51,940 nt of DNA, taken from positions 1 to 51,940 of the forward strand of contig JAGRCP010000024.1 of the NCBI GenBank assembly GCA_020433455.1, given 5' to 3'. This document shows, one piece after another, positions 44,545 to 51,940 of this stretch (positions within the stretch are counted from its first letter, which is position 1; each line of letters opens with the position of its first letter). The stretch is from Caldilineaceae bacterium. Its GTDB lineage: Bacteria > Chloroflexota > Anaerolineae > Caldilineales > Caldilineaceae. The position numbers and the translations under genes were made by a program. The notes beneath the pieces were generated by a model. That model had not been told where the DNA came from and searched no databases. It saw only the letters and a program-made list of their open reading frames with translations.

Positions 44545-45396
44545 ATGTACAAGAGACGCATCCGCGATCACTATAGCCAACTCAGCCGCAGTTATCTCAA
44601 GATAGCTGACTATATCATGACGAATTATTTTGACGTTTCGTTCATGACCGCTGCCCAGCTGGCGGAAACGGTGGGCGTGGATACGACAACCATCGTGCGT
44701 TTCTCCCAGCGTTTGGGTTTTAGCGGCTATCCCGATCTGCTGACAAATATTCGGGACCAGGTAAAGCTCGAAATCTATGCGGCATATGAGCCCCAGGAAT
44801 TGACGCCCGACGATCCGGCCGCGACCTTCGCGACGCGCATTGAACAGGAGCGAACCAATTTGCAGCAGATGCTGGTGCATAATCCGCCTGAGCACGTGGA
44901 GCGGGTTGCCGCCATTGCCCGCCGCGCCGAAAATGTTCTGCTTCTGGCCGAGGGTTATGCTGAGGCCGCCGCCGAATTAACGGCCGAGCAGCTCCGCCAT
45001 CGGGGCATCAGCGCCGAGGTCGCGGCCCACGACCTGGTCAAGCGCGCGGCGACGCTCCTGCATGCGGATGGGCGGACGGTGGTCATCGGGATTGGGGCCG
45101 GAGAGTATGGCGATGATGTAGCCCGTACGCTGGAGTTTGCCCGGGGCCGGGGCTGCCCAACGCTGGGCGTTATCGGTTCCCTGGCCAGCCCCATCAACCG
45201 GGCGGCAGATGAGGTGATCTATGCGCCTACCCACGCGCCGGGCCCCCTGCCCAGCGTCGTCGCATTGACCGCGGCGCTGGCAATCCTGGTGGAACTCATG
45301 AGCGAAGACGATGATCAAGCGGTGGAGACGTATGGCCAGGCCTACGCGGCTGCGTTTCAATTCCTGCGCGAACGGCCTTCTGTGGCGGAGGAATAA
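44545..45396 (+). CDS. RpiR/MurR-family transcriptional regulator with SIS domain
   Basis: A 283-residue sugar-phosphate-responsive regulator. The N-terminal HTH_6 domain (~1-75; [20 protein letters not shown] and [20 protein letters not shown]) is followed by a SIS sugar-phosphate-binding domain (~125-255; [60 protein letters not shown]). These proteins respond to phosphosugars such as MurNAc-6-P; the ligand here is unknown. The start at 44545 is where homology begins, with only AGGA 12 nt upstream. Its last 40 nt overlap the end of the convergent GT-C gene. Confidence 0.92.
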   Translation: MYKRRIRDHYSQLSRSYLKIADYIMTNYFDVSFMTAAQLAETVGVDTTTIVRFSQRLGFSGYPDLLTNIRDQVKLEIYAAYEPQELTPDDPAATFATRIEQERTNLQQMLVHNPPEHVERVAAIARRAENVLLLAEGYAEAAAELTAEQLRHRGISAEVAAHDLVKRAATLLHADGRTVVIGIGAGEYGDDVARTLEFARGRGCPTLGVIGSLASPINRAADEVIYAPTHAPGPLPSVVALTAALAILVELMSEDDDQAVETYGQAYAAAFQFLRERPSVAEE

Positions 45397-46823
45397 TCCG
45401 CCGGCGTAATTACCGACGCATAGCCGGCCAGGATACCCAGACTCAGGAAAGCCAAAATGTAGCCCAGATAATTTTCGTTAAGAAAGCGGCTGGCATAGAA
45501 AAAGGCAAAGAGAAAAATGCCGTAATGCAGGCACGCATTGGCCAGCGTGTTTTCCCGCTGTTGGCGCTGCAAAAACCAAAGCAGGAGCGGAACCGCGACG
45601 ACGACTTCGGTCAGCCAAAAGGGCCAGAGGGCGAATCGGCTCTCCACCCAGCCCAATCCCAAAACAAAATTGCTGAATCCCCACCCCCAAATTTGATAGC
45701 CGGTCTCGCCCTGCCCGCTGCTCCACTTCCAGACATCATCATAAAATGCCGCCGCGTCCCATACGATATAGGGAGCAAGCAGCAAGACGAAGACGCCCAA
45801 GGCCGGCAAGGCGCGTTTCACAATAATCGGCACGCGCCGCAGAAGCGCGGTCGGCGTGGCCCGGGCCGGAGCCGGCTGGTCCGCAATCAGAAGCAAGCCG
45901 TAAAACGGCGCCATGAACCAGGCCGTGGGCTTGGATGCGCAGGCCAGCCCGAAGAGCAGCGACGACAGGACAAGCAACGCTGTCCGGCCCTGCGCGCGCC
46001 ATGCCTGCCAGGCAACCAGGCTAAAAAGAATCCAACTCAATACAAAGACGTCATTTTGGCCAAAGATCAGATCCAGGGCCATGATGGGATTCAGCCCCAA
46101 TAACGCCGTCAACGCCAGCTTGGCTTCGATCCCCTGGACCAGGCGCGGAGCCAACGCCAGGGCAATCGCCCACAGCAAGAGATAAAGCAACCGCTCATCG
46201 TAGAAGCCCAACGCCTGACCCATAAGGTAAAAAGGCGCGCTGCTCACAAAGGTCCAGGGCAGATAAGGATAGTGGTAGAGCGCCGTACGATATTCGCTGA
46301 ATCCCCACTCGGCCATGGGCGTTTCCACATAATCTTCCACATAGGGATTCAATCCGTTGAGGAAATAATCAACTGTGGCTTCGGTCTGGATGACGCCGCC
46401 GTCGTGCGCGTAGGAAGCGGGGCCGCTCTGGTCGCGCAGGAGAATCAGCTTGGCGGCAGGCAGGACGACCGCGGCAATGAGAATGACGATGAGCAACGTC
46501 CAGCGCAGGCGTTTGCGCAGGCGTCCGCTTAACGCCAGATCCGCGATCACGTAGAGGAGGAGCGCGCCCAGGGTCACGGCATTGAGGATCAGGCCGATGG
46601 GATCGCCCGGCCGCGGCCCGATCTCGCCCATGGCTGCATACCCGCCCGGCGGCAGGAGCGAGCCCAAAAGCGGATGGCGCAGGACGTCCTGTACCCGCGT
46701 GGGCAGGGCCGCACTCTCGGCCAGGCCCAGGATTTGTAAATGGGCGAAGACCAATACAATCAGGACCAGGGTAGAGATCCCCGGTAACGTTGTTGCCTGA
46801 CGCGGCGCACTGCGATCCGTCAT
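45357..46823 (-). CDS. GT-C-type (GT87-like) polytopic membrane glycosyltransferase
   Basis: A 488-residue protein with about ten or more hydrophobic segments. The first extracellular loop contains [20 protein letters not shown] and PYVEDY, typical of lipid-linked-sugar mannosyl/arabinosyl transferases of GT-C type, and further on [20 protein letters not shown] and [14 protein letters not shown] resemble GT87 proteins. The donor and acceptor are unknown. The ATG (46823) overlaps the stop of the PQQ-propeller gene by ATGA, so the pair is translationally coupled; an upstream ATG at 46877 lies inside that gene. Convergent overlap of 40 nt with the RpiR gene at the 3' end. Confidence 0.78.
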   Translation of the reverse strand: MTDRSAPRQATTLPGISTLVLIVLVFAHLQILGLAESAALPTRVQDVLRHPLLGSLLPPGGYAAMGEIGPRPGDPIGLILNAVTLGALLLYVIADLALSGRLRKRLRWTLLIVILIAAVVLPAAKLILLRDQSGPASYAHDGGVIQTEATVDYFLNGLNPYVEDYVETPMAEWGFSEYRTALYHYPYLPWTFVSSAPFYLMGQALGFYDERLLYLLLWAIALALAPRLVQGIEAKLALTALLGLNPIMALDLIFGQNDVFVLSWILFSLVAWQAWRAQGRTALLVLSSLLFGLACASKPTAWFMAPFYGLLLIADQPAPARATPTALLRRVPIIVKRALPALGVFVLLLAPYIVWDAAAFYDDVWKWSSGQGETGYQIWGWGFSNFVLGLGWVESRFALWPFWLTEVVVAVPLLLWFLQRQQRENTLANACLHYGIFLFAFFYASRFLNENYLGYILAFLSLGILAGYASVITPADYSSATEGRSRRN

Positions 46824-48850
46824 GGCGCACCCCGCACGCCATAGAGACGCGTATCCGCTCCCGGCAGATAGATCCATGGACCGGCAACGATGCCGGGCGC
46901 GGCCAGACGGGAGTTGACGATGAAGTTGCTCAGAGACGCGCCGGTAAATTTATCAAATGTACGGATAGCGCCGTCCTCCATCTGCACCAGGACCTCGTTG
47001 GCGCCCACAAACGGTCCGGCCGGCACATCGGCGTTGAGCGGTACGCCGTTCACGTTGGGCCACGCATTCTGGGCATTGTCCCGCCGCATGGCGCGCAGGA
47101 AGCCCTGCCCCGCAATGTAGAGCCGCTCGTCATCCACAGCCAGCCCGGTGATCTGCTGGCCGCCCAGAGCAAATTCCGCCTGGCGCAGCCCCGTATTGGC
47201 ATCAAGAATGGTGATTCGGCCGCTCTCATCCGCCAGGTAGAGTTCGGCCGCAGCATAGAAGCCCGGCCGGATGTAAACCGGCGGGGCAGAGAGGCGAGCG
47301 CCCACATCATACGTCCAGATTTCGGCCAGATTGCTGTAGGGATCCAGGGCGTAAACGGTAGAGCCGCCTACGTAGACCAGCTGATCGCCGACGGCCGGAT
47401 ACTGAATATCGGCTCCGGCGATTGCCTTTTCCGCCAACAGCGTCAAGTCGTTGCGGTCCACCAGATAAAGCCGCCCGCTGCCGCTGTTTGCTCCCACGGC
47501 AGAAACGAGCAAATAGTCGCCGATCAGGTTGATACCGCCTGCGTTGGGGCTGGGTTGGGCGAGCTGTAGGCTATCCTGGATGCCGTCATTGGCGCTGGTC
47601 AGCTTGAGCAGGCGGCCATTGATATCGAACAAGTAGACGGAACCGTCGGCATGGGCCGCGGCCAGGCGGCTGACTCCGTCGATCAGGACCCGGTTACGCT
47701 GATTGCCCGCCTCACGCCCCAAAAAATAGATATGATTGTCGGAACTGGAGACGACGATATTGCTGCCGGATACCGTCAGGGGCGACAGAAGGGGCTGGCC
47801 GGCCACAATAGGATTCCAGCTCTGCTGGACGGGAAATTGGGGCAAAGCCGCAACCCAGGCCTGATTAGCCGGATCCCGGCGGTACGTCGGGTAGTCGTCC
47901 GCGGGAAGAGGCGTCGGCGTCATAACCGGGGTACGGCTGGGCGGCGGCGCCACAGCGGCGATTCGGGTGGGCAACCAGCGCACGTCATTGGGCGGCTCTT
48001 CCGTGGGCAGGACGTCGCTGTAATCGTTTCCCGACGGCCGTGCATGGGCTTGACGCACCCAGAAAAAATCATTGCTATTGTCATAGCGGCCATATACCCA
48101 CTCACCGCTTGTCGTACGCGCCGTGAGGATAAGCTGATCGCCGTTGTTGAGCGTGAGCGTATTGGTAAAGATGGAAGCCGGCCCCGCATAGGCAAGGGCG
48201 CGCTGGGCATCGGATGAACGCACAACGGCCCGCATGGAATCGGCCACAAAGAAAGGCGTAGGCGATCCCGCGGTAGGAGTAGGCGACAGGGTCGGCGTGG
48301 GCGTAGGCGGCAGCGTGGGAGTGGGCGTCTCCAGGGGAGAATCGACGACAATCGGCAAATGCGTATCCGCGGGAGGCGTTGTCGTGGGCTCGGGGAGGGG
48401 AGACGACGGCGTGCCGGATCCGTCCTGCCCCGAAACGATGGGCAGCATGACGTCGGGCTGCGAAGAGGGCTGAGCCTCTGTCGTTGCATTGGGCAATTGA
48501 GCGACCGCTTCCGCGGTGGACGTTCCTTCTTCGCCCTGGGCGACCAGGGGAACAAACACGTCCAGCGCCCGCAGCGTCAACTCGACGGCCGGCGTTGCAT
48601 AGCCGATCTCAGCGTTGTAGGTGGCGACGGCGGCCGCGTCTTCGCTGACGCGGGTAGCGCGGAAATCTGCGGTAGCAGCAGGCGCTTGATGGGGCGTAGC
48701 CGTGGGCGTGGCCGTTTGCGTAAAGAGATAGCGCGCGCCGACAGCCCAGCGCATGGCGCTGAAAAAGAGGATGGCAACGATGGTTACTATCACAAAAAAG
48801 AGCGTAAGGATAAGCGCCCTGCCGGCGCGGGGCCGGGGATCCATCAACAT
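46820..48850 (-). CDS. Membrane-anchored PQQ-like beta-propeller protein
   Basis: A 676-residue envelope protein. A short basic tail precedes one membrane segment (~13-36); then comes a ~180-residue Pro/Thr-rich stem, an SH3-like region (~205-270) and a propeller (~315-676) with PQQ-like blades such as [40 protein letters not shown] and [20 protein letters not shown]. This is the BamB/PQQ-dehydrogenase repeat type; no PQQ-enzyme catalytic residues are seen, so it is likely structural or a binding scaffold. It is coupled by ATGA to the GT-C gene, which suggests a surface-glycan role. The ribosome site (GGTGGG) is modest. Confidence 0.82.
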   Translation of the reverse strand: MLMDPRPRAGRALILTLFFVIVTIVAILFFSAMRWAVGARYLFTQTATPTATPHQAPAATADFRATRVSEDAAAVATYNAEIGYATPAVELTLRALDVFVPLVAQGEEGTSTAEAVAQLPNATTEAQPSSQPDVMLPIVSGQDGSGTPSSPLPEPTTTPPADTHLPIVVDSPLETPTPTLPPTPTPTLSPTPTAGSPTPFFVADSMRAVVRSSDAQRALAYAGPASIFTNTLTLNNGDQLILTARTTSGEWVYGRYDNSNDFFWVRQAHARPSGNDYSDVLPTEEPPNDVRWLPTRIAAVAPPPSRTPVMTPTPLPADDYPTYRRDPANQAWVAALPQFPVQQSWNPIVAGQPLLSPLTVSGSNIVVSSSDNHIYFLGREAGNQRNRVLIDGVSRLAAAHADGSVYLFDINGRLLKLTSANDGIQDSLQLAQPSPNAGGINLIGDYLLVSAVGANSGSGRLYLVDRNDLTLLAEKAIAGADIQYPAVGDQLVYVGGSTVYALDPYSNLAEIWTYDVGARLSAPPVYIRPGFYAAAELYLADESGRITILDANTGLRQAEFALGGQQITGLAVDDERLYIAGQGFLRAMRRDNAQNAWPNVNGVPLNADVPAGPFVGANEVLVQMEDGAIRTFDKFTGASLSNFIVNSRLAAPGIVAGPWIYLPGADTRLYGVRGAP

Positions 48851-49320
48851 GGCAACAACCCACCTGGGAAAAAACAGGCTCTTGCAGAATTCACGTGGTC
48901 CGCTTTCTGACTCGTGACAAGCGCCTCGTCATGGAGTCTAACACGCATTACGTGTCACTCCTCACTTTTCACGCATCAAATAGTCACGTGTCCCGCGTCA
49001 GTCAATCGCTTGAAACCCGATTGAGCCGGAAAACGCACGGGAGGCAGAGACGGCGAAGCTCCGCCCGAATCACACTCTTTACAAATCCGGCATATGCGCC
49101 CCCGCCAGCGTGCGACAGTGTGAAGATTGTAGCAACAAAAAAGAGGTCATCCAAACCGACAAGACAACTTATGGTGGGGGTTGGCGCTTGAGGCGTAGGA
49201 TGTCAACCGTAAATATTTGATGCGTGATACGTGATTCGCAGCCGAGGCTATCACGCATCTGCTTGCCGCCCAAATAGGCGGTTACGCCGTAAGCCGCGTC
49301 GTAAAGTCGGAAAACGTAAT
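48851..49320. other. Intergenic region rich in short inverted words
   Basis: No convincing gene. GATGCGTGATA (49219-49229) is inverted at 49249-49259 and TCAATCG (49002-49008) at 49018-49024. The words CACGCAT and CACGTG recur between 48890 and 48990. It separates the PQQ/GT-C unit from the redox genes. Confidence 0.6.
49219..49259. repeat. 11-bp inverted repeat GATGCGTGATA
   Basis: GATGCGTGATA at 49219-49229 and its exact inverse at 49249-49259, with a 19-nt spacer. Confidence 0.75.
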
Positions 49321-49349
49321 ATGACCTTTCCCAGAGGACGATCTATAAT
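49321..49349 (+). promoter_or_regulatory. Possible promoter of the thioredoxin-fold/Crp genes
   Basis: ATGACC (49321-49326), 17-bp spacer, perfect TATAAT (49344-49349), about 150 nt upstream of the GTG at 49500. The leader contains GGAGG followed by no obvious start codon. Confidence 0.45.
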
Positions 49350-49499
49350 CATAAGTGGAGGTAACGCTGATCACGGAAGGGCGGGTGGCGCGCAAGTATG
49401 CTACGGTTACTCCTTATCGGCTTATTTTCCGGCAGGGAGATGACAAATTCCATTTGCCGGGCAAAAAAAGCCGCCCGTAGTAACCGAGAGGAACGCCAC

Positions 49500-49784
49500 G
49501 TGAGTCGCCAGTCCGCCACCAAAGTTGAAGTAACCATTTACGTAACGCCGCAGTGCCCCAATTGCGATTATGCTGCGGCAGTCGCCGACAAGATTCGACA
49601 CGCCTATCCGGATGTTACTGTACGCGTCATCGATCTGACCGCAACCGACGAGCCCCGGCCTGATGCGGTCTTCGCCACGCCGACGTACCTGCTGAATGGC
49701 CGGGTTTGGTCGCTCGGCAATCCGTCGGACGAAAAAATCCGCATTGCCTTCGGCACGGATGCGGCAGTTACTGTACAAAAATAA
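49500..49784 (+). CDS. Thioredoxin/glutaredoxin-fold protein with CPNC motif
   Basis: A 94-residue redox protein. TIYVTPQCPNCDYAAAVADK places the CxxC at residues 19-22, followed by VRVIDLTAT and the cis-Pro loop ATPTYLLNGRVWSLGN. It is close to a minimal thioredoxin fold. The GTG at 49500 has GAGAGGAA about 7 nt upstream; longer in-frame starts (49398, 49440) add a low-quality peptide. The Crp/Fnr gene follows 35 nt downstream, so a redox link is plausible but not shown. Confidence 0.8.
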   Translation: MSRQSATKVEVTIYVTPQCPNCDYAAAVADKIRHAYPDVTVRVIDLTATDEPRPDAVFATPTYLLNGRVWSLGNPSDEKIRIAFGTDAAVTVQK

Positions 49785-49819
49785 GCCATCTGCATGGCGC
49801 ATAAACCCTGGAGTTAATT

Positions 49820-50515
49820 GTGCCCAATTCAGATTTATCCGCAACGCCGGCGGAAAAAAGAAAATATTTGTCCGAGCTTTTCGTCTTTCAGGATCTCACC
49901 CCGCGCGAGATGGATGAGCTGAACCGCATCACGACCATGAGCACCGTGAGCAAGGGCCGCGTCTTTTACCGCCCTGAGGAGCCGGGCGAGGTGCTGTTCA
50001 TTCTCAAAGAAGGACGCGTCCAGCTCTACCGCATCAGTCCGGAAGGCAAAAAGCTGGTCATTGCCACGCTTGGCCCCCACACGCTCTTCGGCGAAATGGC
50101 GCTGCTGGGTACGCAAATGCACAACACCTTTGCCGAGGCGGTAGAGGATTGCCTCATCTGCGTCATGAGCCGCACGGACCTGGAACGCCTGATCCTCAAC
50201 AAGCCCCAAGTCGCCTTGCGCCTGCTGGAGGTAAGCGGTAAGCGCCTGCGGGAGGCGGAAGAGCGCCTGGAGAATATGGCCTTCAAGGGAATCCCCGCGC
50301 GGTTGGCCAGCCTGCTGCTGCGCCTCTCCAAAGAGCAGGGCAGCGAAGAGATCGTTGGCCTCACCCATCAGGACCTGGCCGAGAGCGTAGGCACCTATCG
50401 GGAGACGGCTACCCAGGTGCTGAACGATCTAAAGAATGAGGGGTTGCTGGAGATCGGCCGCAAGCGCATCCGCATCCTGGACAAGGAAGGATTGGAAGAG
50501 GTCGCCGAAGGATAA
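49820..50515 (+). CDS. Crp/Fnr-family transcriptional regulator
   Basis: A 231-residue regulator with an N-terminal cyclic-nucleotide-binding-type beta roll ([49 protein letters not shown]) and a C-terminal winged helix ([20 protein letters not shown], recognition helix, then [14 protein letters not shown]). No Fnr-type Cys cluster is present, so it does not bind Fe-S in the classic way. The GTG start has GGAG 8 nt upstream. Upstream is the thioredoxin-fold gene; downstream is the ferredoxin gene with its own promoter. Confidence 0.93.
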   Translation: MPNSDLSATPAEKRKYLSELFVFQDLTPREMDELNRITTMSTVSKGRVFYRPEEPGEVLFILKEGRVQLYRISPEGKKLVIATLGPHTLFGEMALLGTQMHNTFAEAVEDCLICVMSRTDLERLILNKPQVALRLLEVSGKRLREAEERLENMAFKGIPARLASLLLRLSKEQGSEEIVGLTHQDLAESVGTYRETATQVLNDLKNEGLLEIGRKRIRILDKEGLEEVAEG

Positions 50516-50545
50516 GCCGCGGTTAATTTTTTTACTGAACGGCAA

Positions 50546-50574
50546 TTGACAATTGTGAAGAAGGTCAGTACAAT
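50546..50574 (+). promoter_or_regulatory. Promoter of the ferredoxin gene with a CAATTG dyad
   Basis: TTGACA (50546-50551), 17-bp spacer, TACAAT (50569-50574). The -35 box lies inside CAATTGACAATTG (50543-50555), a perfect dyad about the central A, so a repressor or activator could act here. The leader is about 120 nt. Confidence 0.65.
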
Positions 50575-50701
50575 CACGCCGTACTCATCATTAGTGCGCT
50601 CTGTAACAATGCCCGTCGTCTTCCCAAAACGATCTCGATGGACATCGTCGCTTCAAGGCGCGATAGTCGATACCGTTTCAGCATTTTGAGGAGATTGCTA
50701 A

Positions 50702-50974
50702 ATGACTCACGTAATTTTTGAACTTTGTATCCGTGACGGCGCCTGTGTCGAGGTTTGCCCCGTCGAATGTATCATTCCGGGTCAACCCGAAGACGAATGG
50801 CCCTGGTATTACATCGATCCCGACACCTGCATCGATTGCGGCGCTTGCGTGCCCGAATGTCCGGTTGAGGCGATTCTGCCGGAAGAGGATATGCCTGAAG
50901 AATATGCGTATGCAACCGAATTGAATGCGCTCTTCTTCACCGACGGTCCCGGTTACGCAGCTTTGGATATGTAG
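50702..50974 (+). CDS. 7Fe-type ferredoxin
   Basis: A 90-residue electron carrier. The Cys pattern is C9-x5-C15-x3-C19-P-x2-E-C23, then C43-x2-C46-x2-C49-x3-C53-P. This matches the Azotobacter FdI type, in which C9, C15 and C53 would hold a [3Fe-4S] cluster and C19, C43, C46 and C49 a [4Fe-4S] cluster, with C23 free. Compared with that type, the first loop is two residues shorter and its extra Cys is absent. GAGGAG precedes the ATG by about 8 nt. It is monocistronic, with its own promoter and a terminator at 51021-51048. Confidence 0.93.
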   Translation: MTHVIFELCIRDGACVEVCPVECIIPGQPEDEWPWYYIDPDTCIDCGACVPECPVEAILPEEDMPEEYAYATELNALFFTDGPGYAALDM

Positions 50975-51020
50975 GCGGGGCCGGCTTGTCGGCAAGCGCT
51001 CCGCTGTAAGCATAATCAAC

Positions 51021-51048
51021 AAAGACCTCTGCATGGGCAGAGGTCTTT
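51021..51048 (+). terminator. Terminator of the ferredoxin gene
   Basis: A 12-bp stem AAAGACCTCTGC/GCAGAGGTCTTT with a 4-nt ATGG loop and T-run within the right arm (CTTTTGATTTT). Confidence 0.9.
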
Positions 51049-51158
51049 TGATTTTATTGCGCTTCCCCGGTAGACTGGGATGAAGTGGACGTTACCACAG
51101 CCTCCCGAAGGCTTCCCTAATTTTGAATATTGTACCCAGAAAGATGGAGAGATAGAAC

Positions 51159-51893
51159 GTGAGTGAGGATCGAAAGATACAGCAGCCGGATTGGAGCAAC
51201 GTGGAACGCGTACTGGTCATCGTGGCCCACCCGGATGATCCGGATTTTACATGCGCAGGGACGGCTATGCAGATGGCGCGTCAGGGCATTGAGGTTACCT
51301 ACATGATCCTGACCAATGGCGACAAGGGCAACCACAACCCCGATGTGACCCGGGAGCAGCTCATCGCCATGCGCAAAATCGAACAGCGCAAGGCCGCAGC
51401 CCTATGCGGCGTGAAAAGCGTGCTCTTCATGGGCGAGGAAGACGGCTTTCTCCGCCCCACGCCGGAAATCCGCAAGCGCGTCACCCGGGAGATCCGCCGC
51501 ATCCGACCCGAGCTGATCATCTGCCCCGACCCGGACCGATACCTGTCAGGCGATAACTATATCAACCACCCGGATCACCGCAATGCAGGCCTGGTGGCGC
51601 TGGAGGCTATCTTCCCGGCAGCCGATAACCCCATGTTCTATCCCGAGATGGCGGACGAGGGCTATCCGCCCCACAAAATCAGCCAGCTCTACGTTCACGG
51701 CCATCCTGACGCCAATGTCATCATTGATATCACAGATGACATCGAGACCAAGGTTGAGGCCATCCTGAGCCACGCCAGCCAGTTTGCAGAACCTGAGAAG
51801 ACGAAAGAGTGGATGCTCAGCCGCTGGGGCGAAGAAGAAGAAGGCGACAAGCGCTTCACGGAGAGCTTTAAGGCCTTGCGGTTTGACGAATAG
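51159..51893 (+). CDS. PIG-L/LmbE-family deacetylase
   Basis: A zinc-dependent N-deacetylase of 244 residues; relatives deacetylate GlcNAc-type substrates in bacillithiol and mycothiol biosynthesis and similar pathways. The metal motif AHPDDPDF (H24, D26, D27) and the third zinc ligand region [12 protein letters not shown] are intact; the usual Glu of HPDDxE is Asp here. Other parts are [12 protein letters not shown] and [20 protein letters not shown]. The GTG at 51159 has GGAGAG about 8 nt upstream. It is last in the window and stands apart from the ferredoxin gene, behind its terminator. Confidence 0.9.
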   Translation: MSEDRKIQQPDWSNVERVLVIVAHPDDPDFTCAGTAMQMARQGIEVTYMILTNGDKGNHNPDVTREQLIAMRKIEQRKAAALCGVKSVLFMGEEDGFLRPTPEIRKRVTREIRRIRPELIICPDPDRYLSGDNYINHPDHRNAGLVALEAIFPAADNPMFYPEMADEGYPPHKISQLYVHGHPDANVIIDITDDIETKVEAILSHASQFAEPEKTKEWMLSRWGEEEEGDKRFTESFKALRFDE

Positions 51894-51926
51894 GCGTCCA
51901 TGCGAGATTGGACATGTAAACAAAAA

Positions 51927-51940
51927 GAGGAGGTCCCGGT
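51927..51940 (+). promoter_or_regulatory. Ribosome-site-like sequence at the window edge
   Basis: GAGGAGGT at 51927-51934 with no start codon before the edge. A gene may begin just beyond it. Confidence 0.3.

Overview
The window looks like a piece of a Chloroflexota chromosome (Caldilineae/Anaerolineae-like). This is an inference from the moderately high GC, the lipoproteins with Ala/Pro-rich stems after the lipobox Cys, the BmpA-type nucleoside importer, the HyuA/HyuB pair, the PQQ-like and regulator-type propellers, the AI-2E and VTT membrane proteins and the RpiR regulator. There are no phage, transposon, CRISPR, rRNA or tRNA genes that I can recognise. It is ordinary chromosome with many small transcription units. 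Canonical sigma-70 promoters (TTGACA-N17-TATAAT type) can be read directly upstream of several genes, and very clear intrinsic terminators separate some convergent pairs.

Layout. 1-2934: the 5' part of rpoB on the minus strand, with its own promoter and a roughly 400-nt leader that holds a compact inverted-repeat element. 3021-8932 (minus): a degenerate methyltransferase-like protein, a small helical protein with ndk, then a three-gene unit of a large orphan protein, an HDAC-family deacetylase and a TPR-like protein. 8977-14137 (minus): a complete BMP-family ABC importer (lipoprotein, two permeases, double ATPase), with a terminator-like hairpin between the binding-protein gene and the permeases. 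Divergent from it, 14307-18078 (plus): hyuA and hyuB. 18531-24187: envelope proteins (a membrane-anchored propeller, an HtrA protease, a LysM plus lamin-tail protein) and a very basic protein. 24245-27899 (plus): asnS, a WecA/MraY-like transferase lacking a conserved Asp, and tsaD.

27938-31809 (minus): AI-2E transporter, M19 dipeptidase and NurA nuclease, the last two overlapping by ATGA. 31918-36692 (plus): a VTT membrane protein on an apparently leaderless transcript, YqeY, a 7TM-HD phosphodiesterase, YbeY and DagK, closed by a 16-bp-stem terminator. 36780-39448: a lipoprotein with internal duplication (minus), rpsU and infA (plus), an 18-bp-stem bidirectional terminator, and a DtxR-type repressor with a textbook promoter and operator-like dyad (minus). 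39829-42252 (plus): a pseudo-receiver/DUF309 fusion, then an ArsR-type regulator with its own promoter/operator followed by a nucleotidyltransferase. 42280-44332 (minus): FabL-type enoyl-ACP reductase and a lipoprotein polysaccharide deacetylase. 44545-48850: RpiR regulator (plus), converging on and overlapping a GT-C-like membrane protein translationally coupled to a PQQ-like propeller (minus). 49500-51893 (plus): a thioredoxin-fold protein, Crp/Fnr regulator, 7Fe-type ferredoxin and a PIG-L deacetylase.

The recurrent feature not explained by genes is a class of intergenic inverted repeats, each with a different sequence, placed just after stop codons or between cistrons (12878-12978, 16365-16453, 25608-25653, 32686-32722, 43065-43124, 49219-49259). 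No single obviously new multi-gene system is visible. The best candidates for something undescribed are the rpoB leader element, the ArsR/nucleotidyltransferase pair, the WecA-like enzyme with Ser in place of Asp, and the inverted-repeat class. All motif and promoter calls are by eye; no searches were run.
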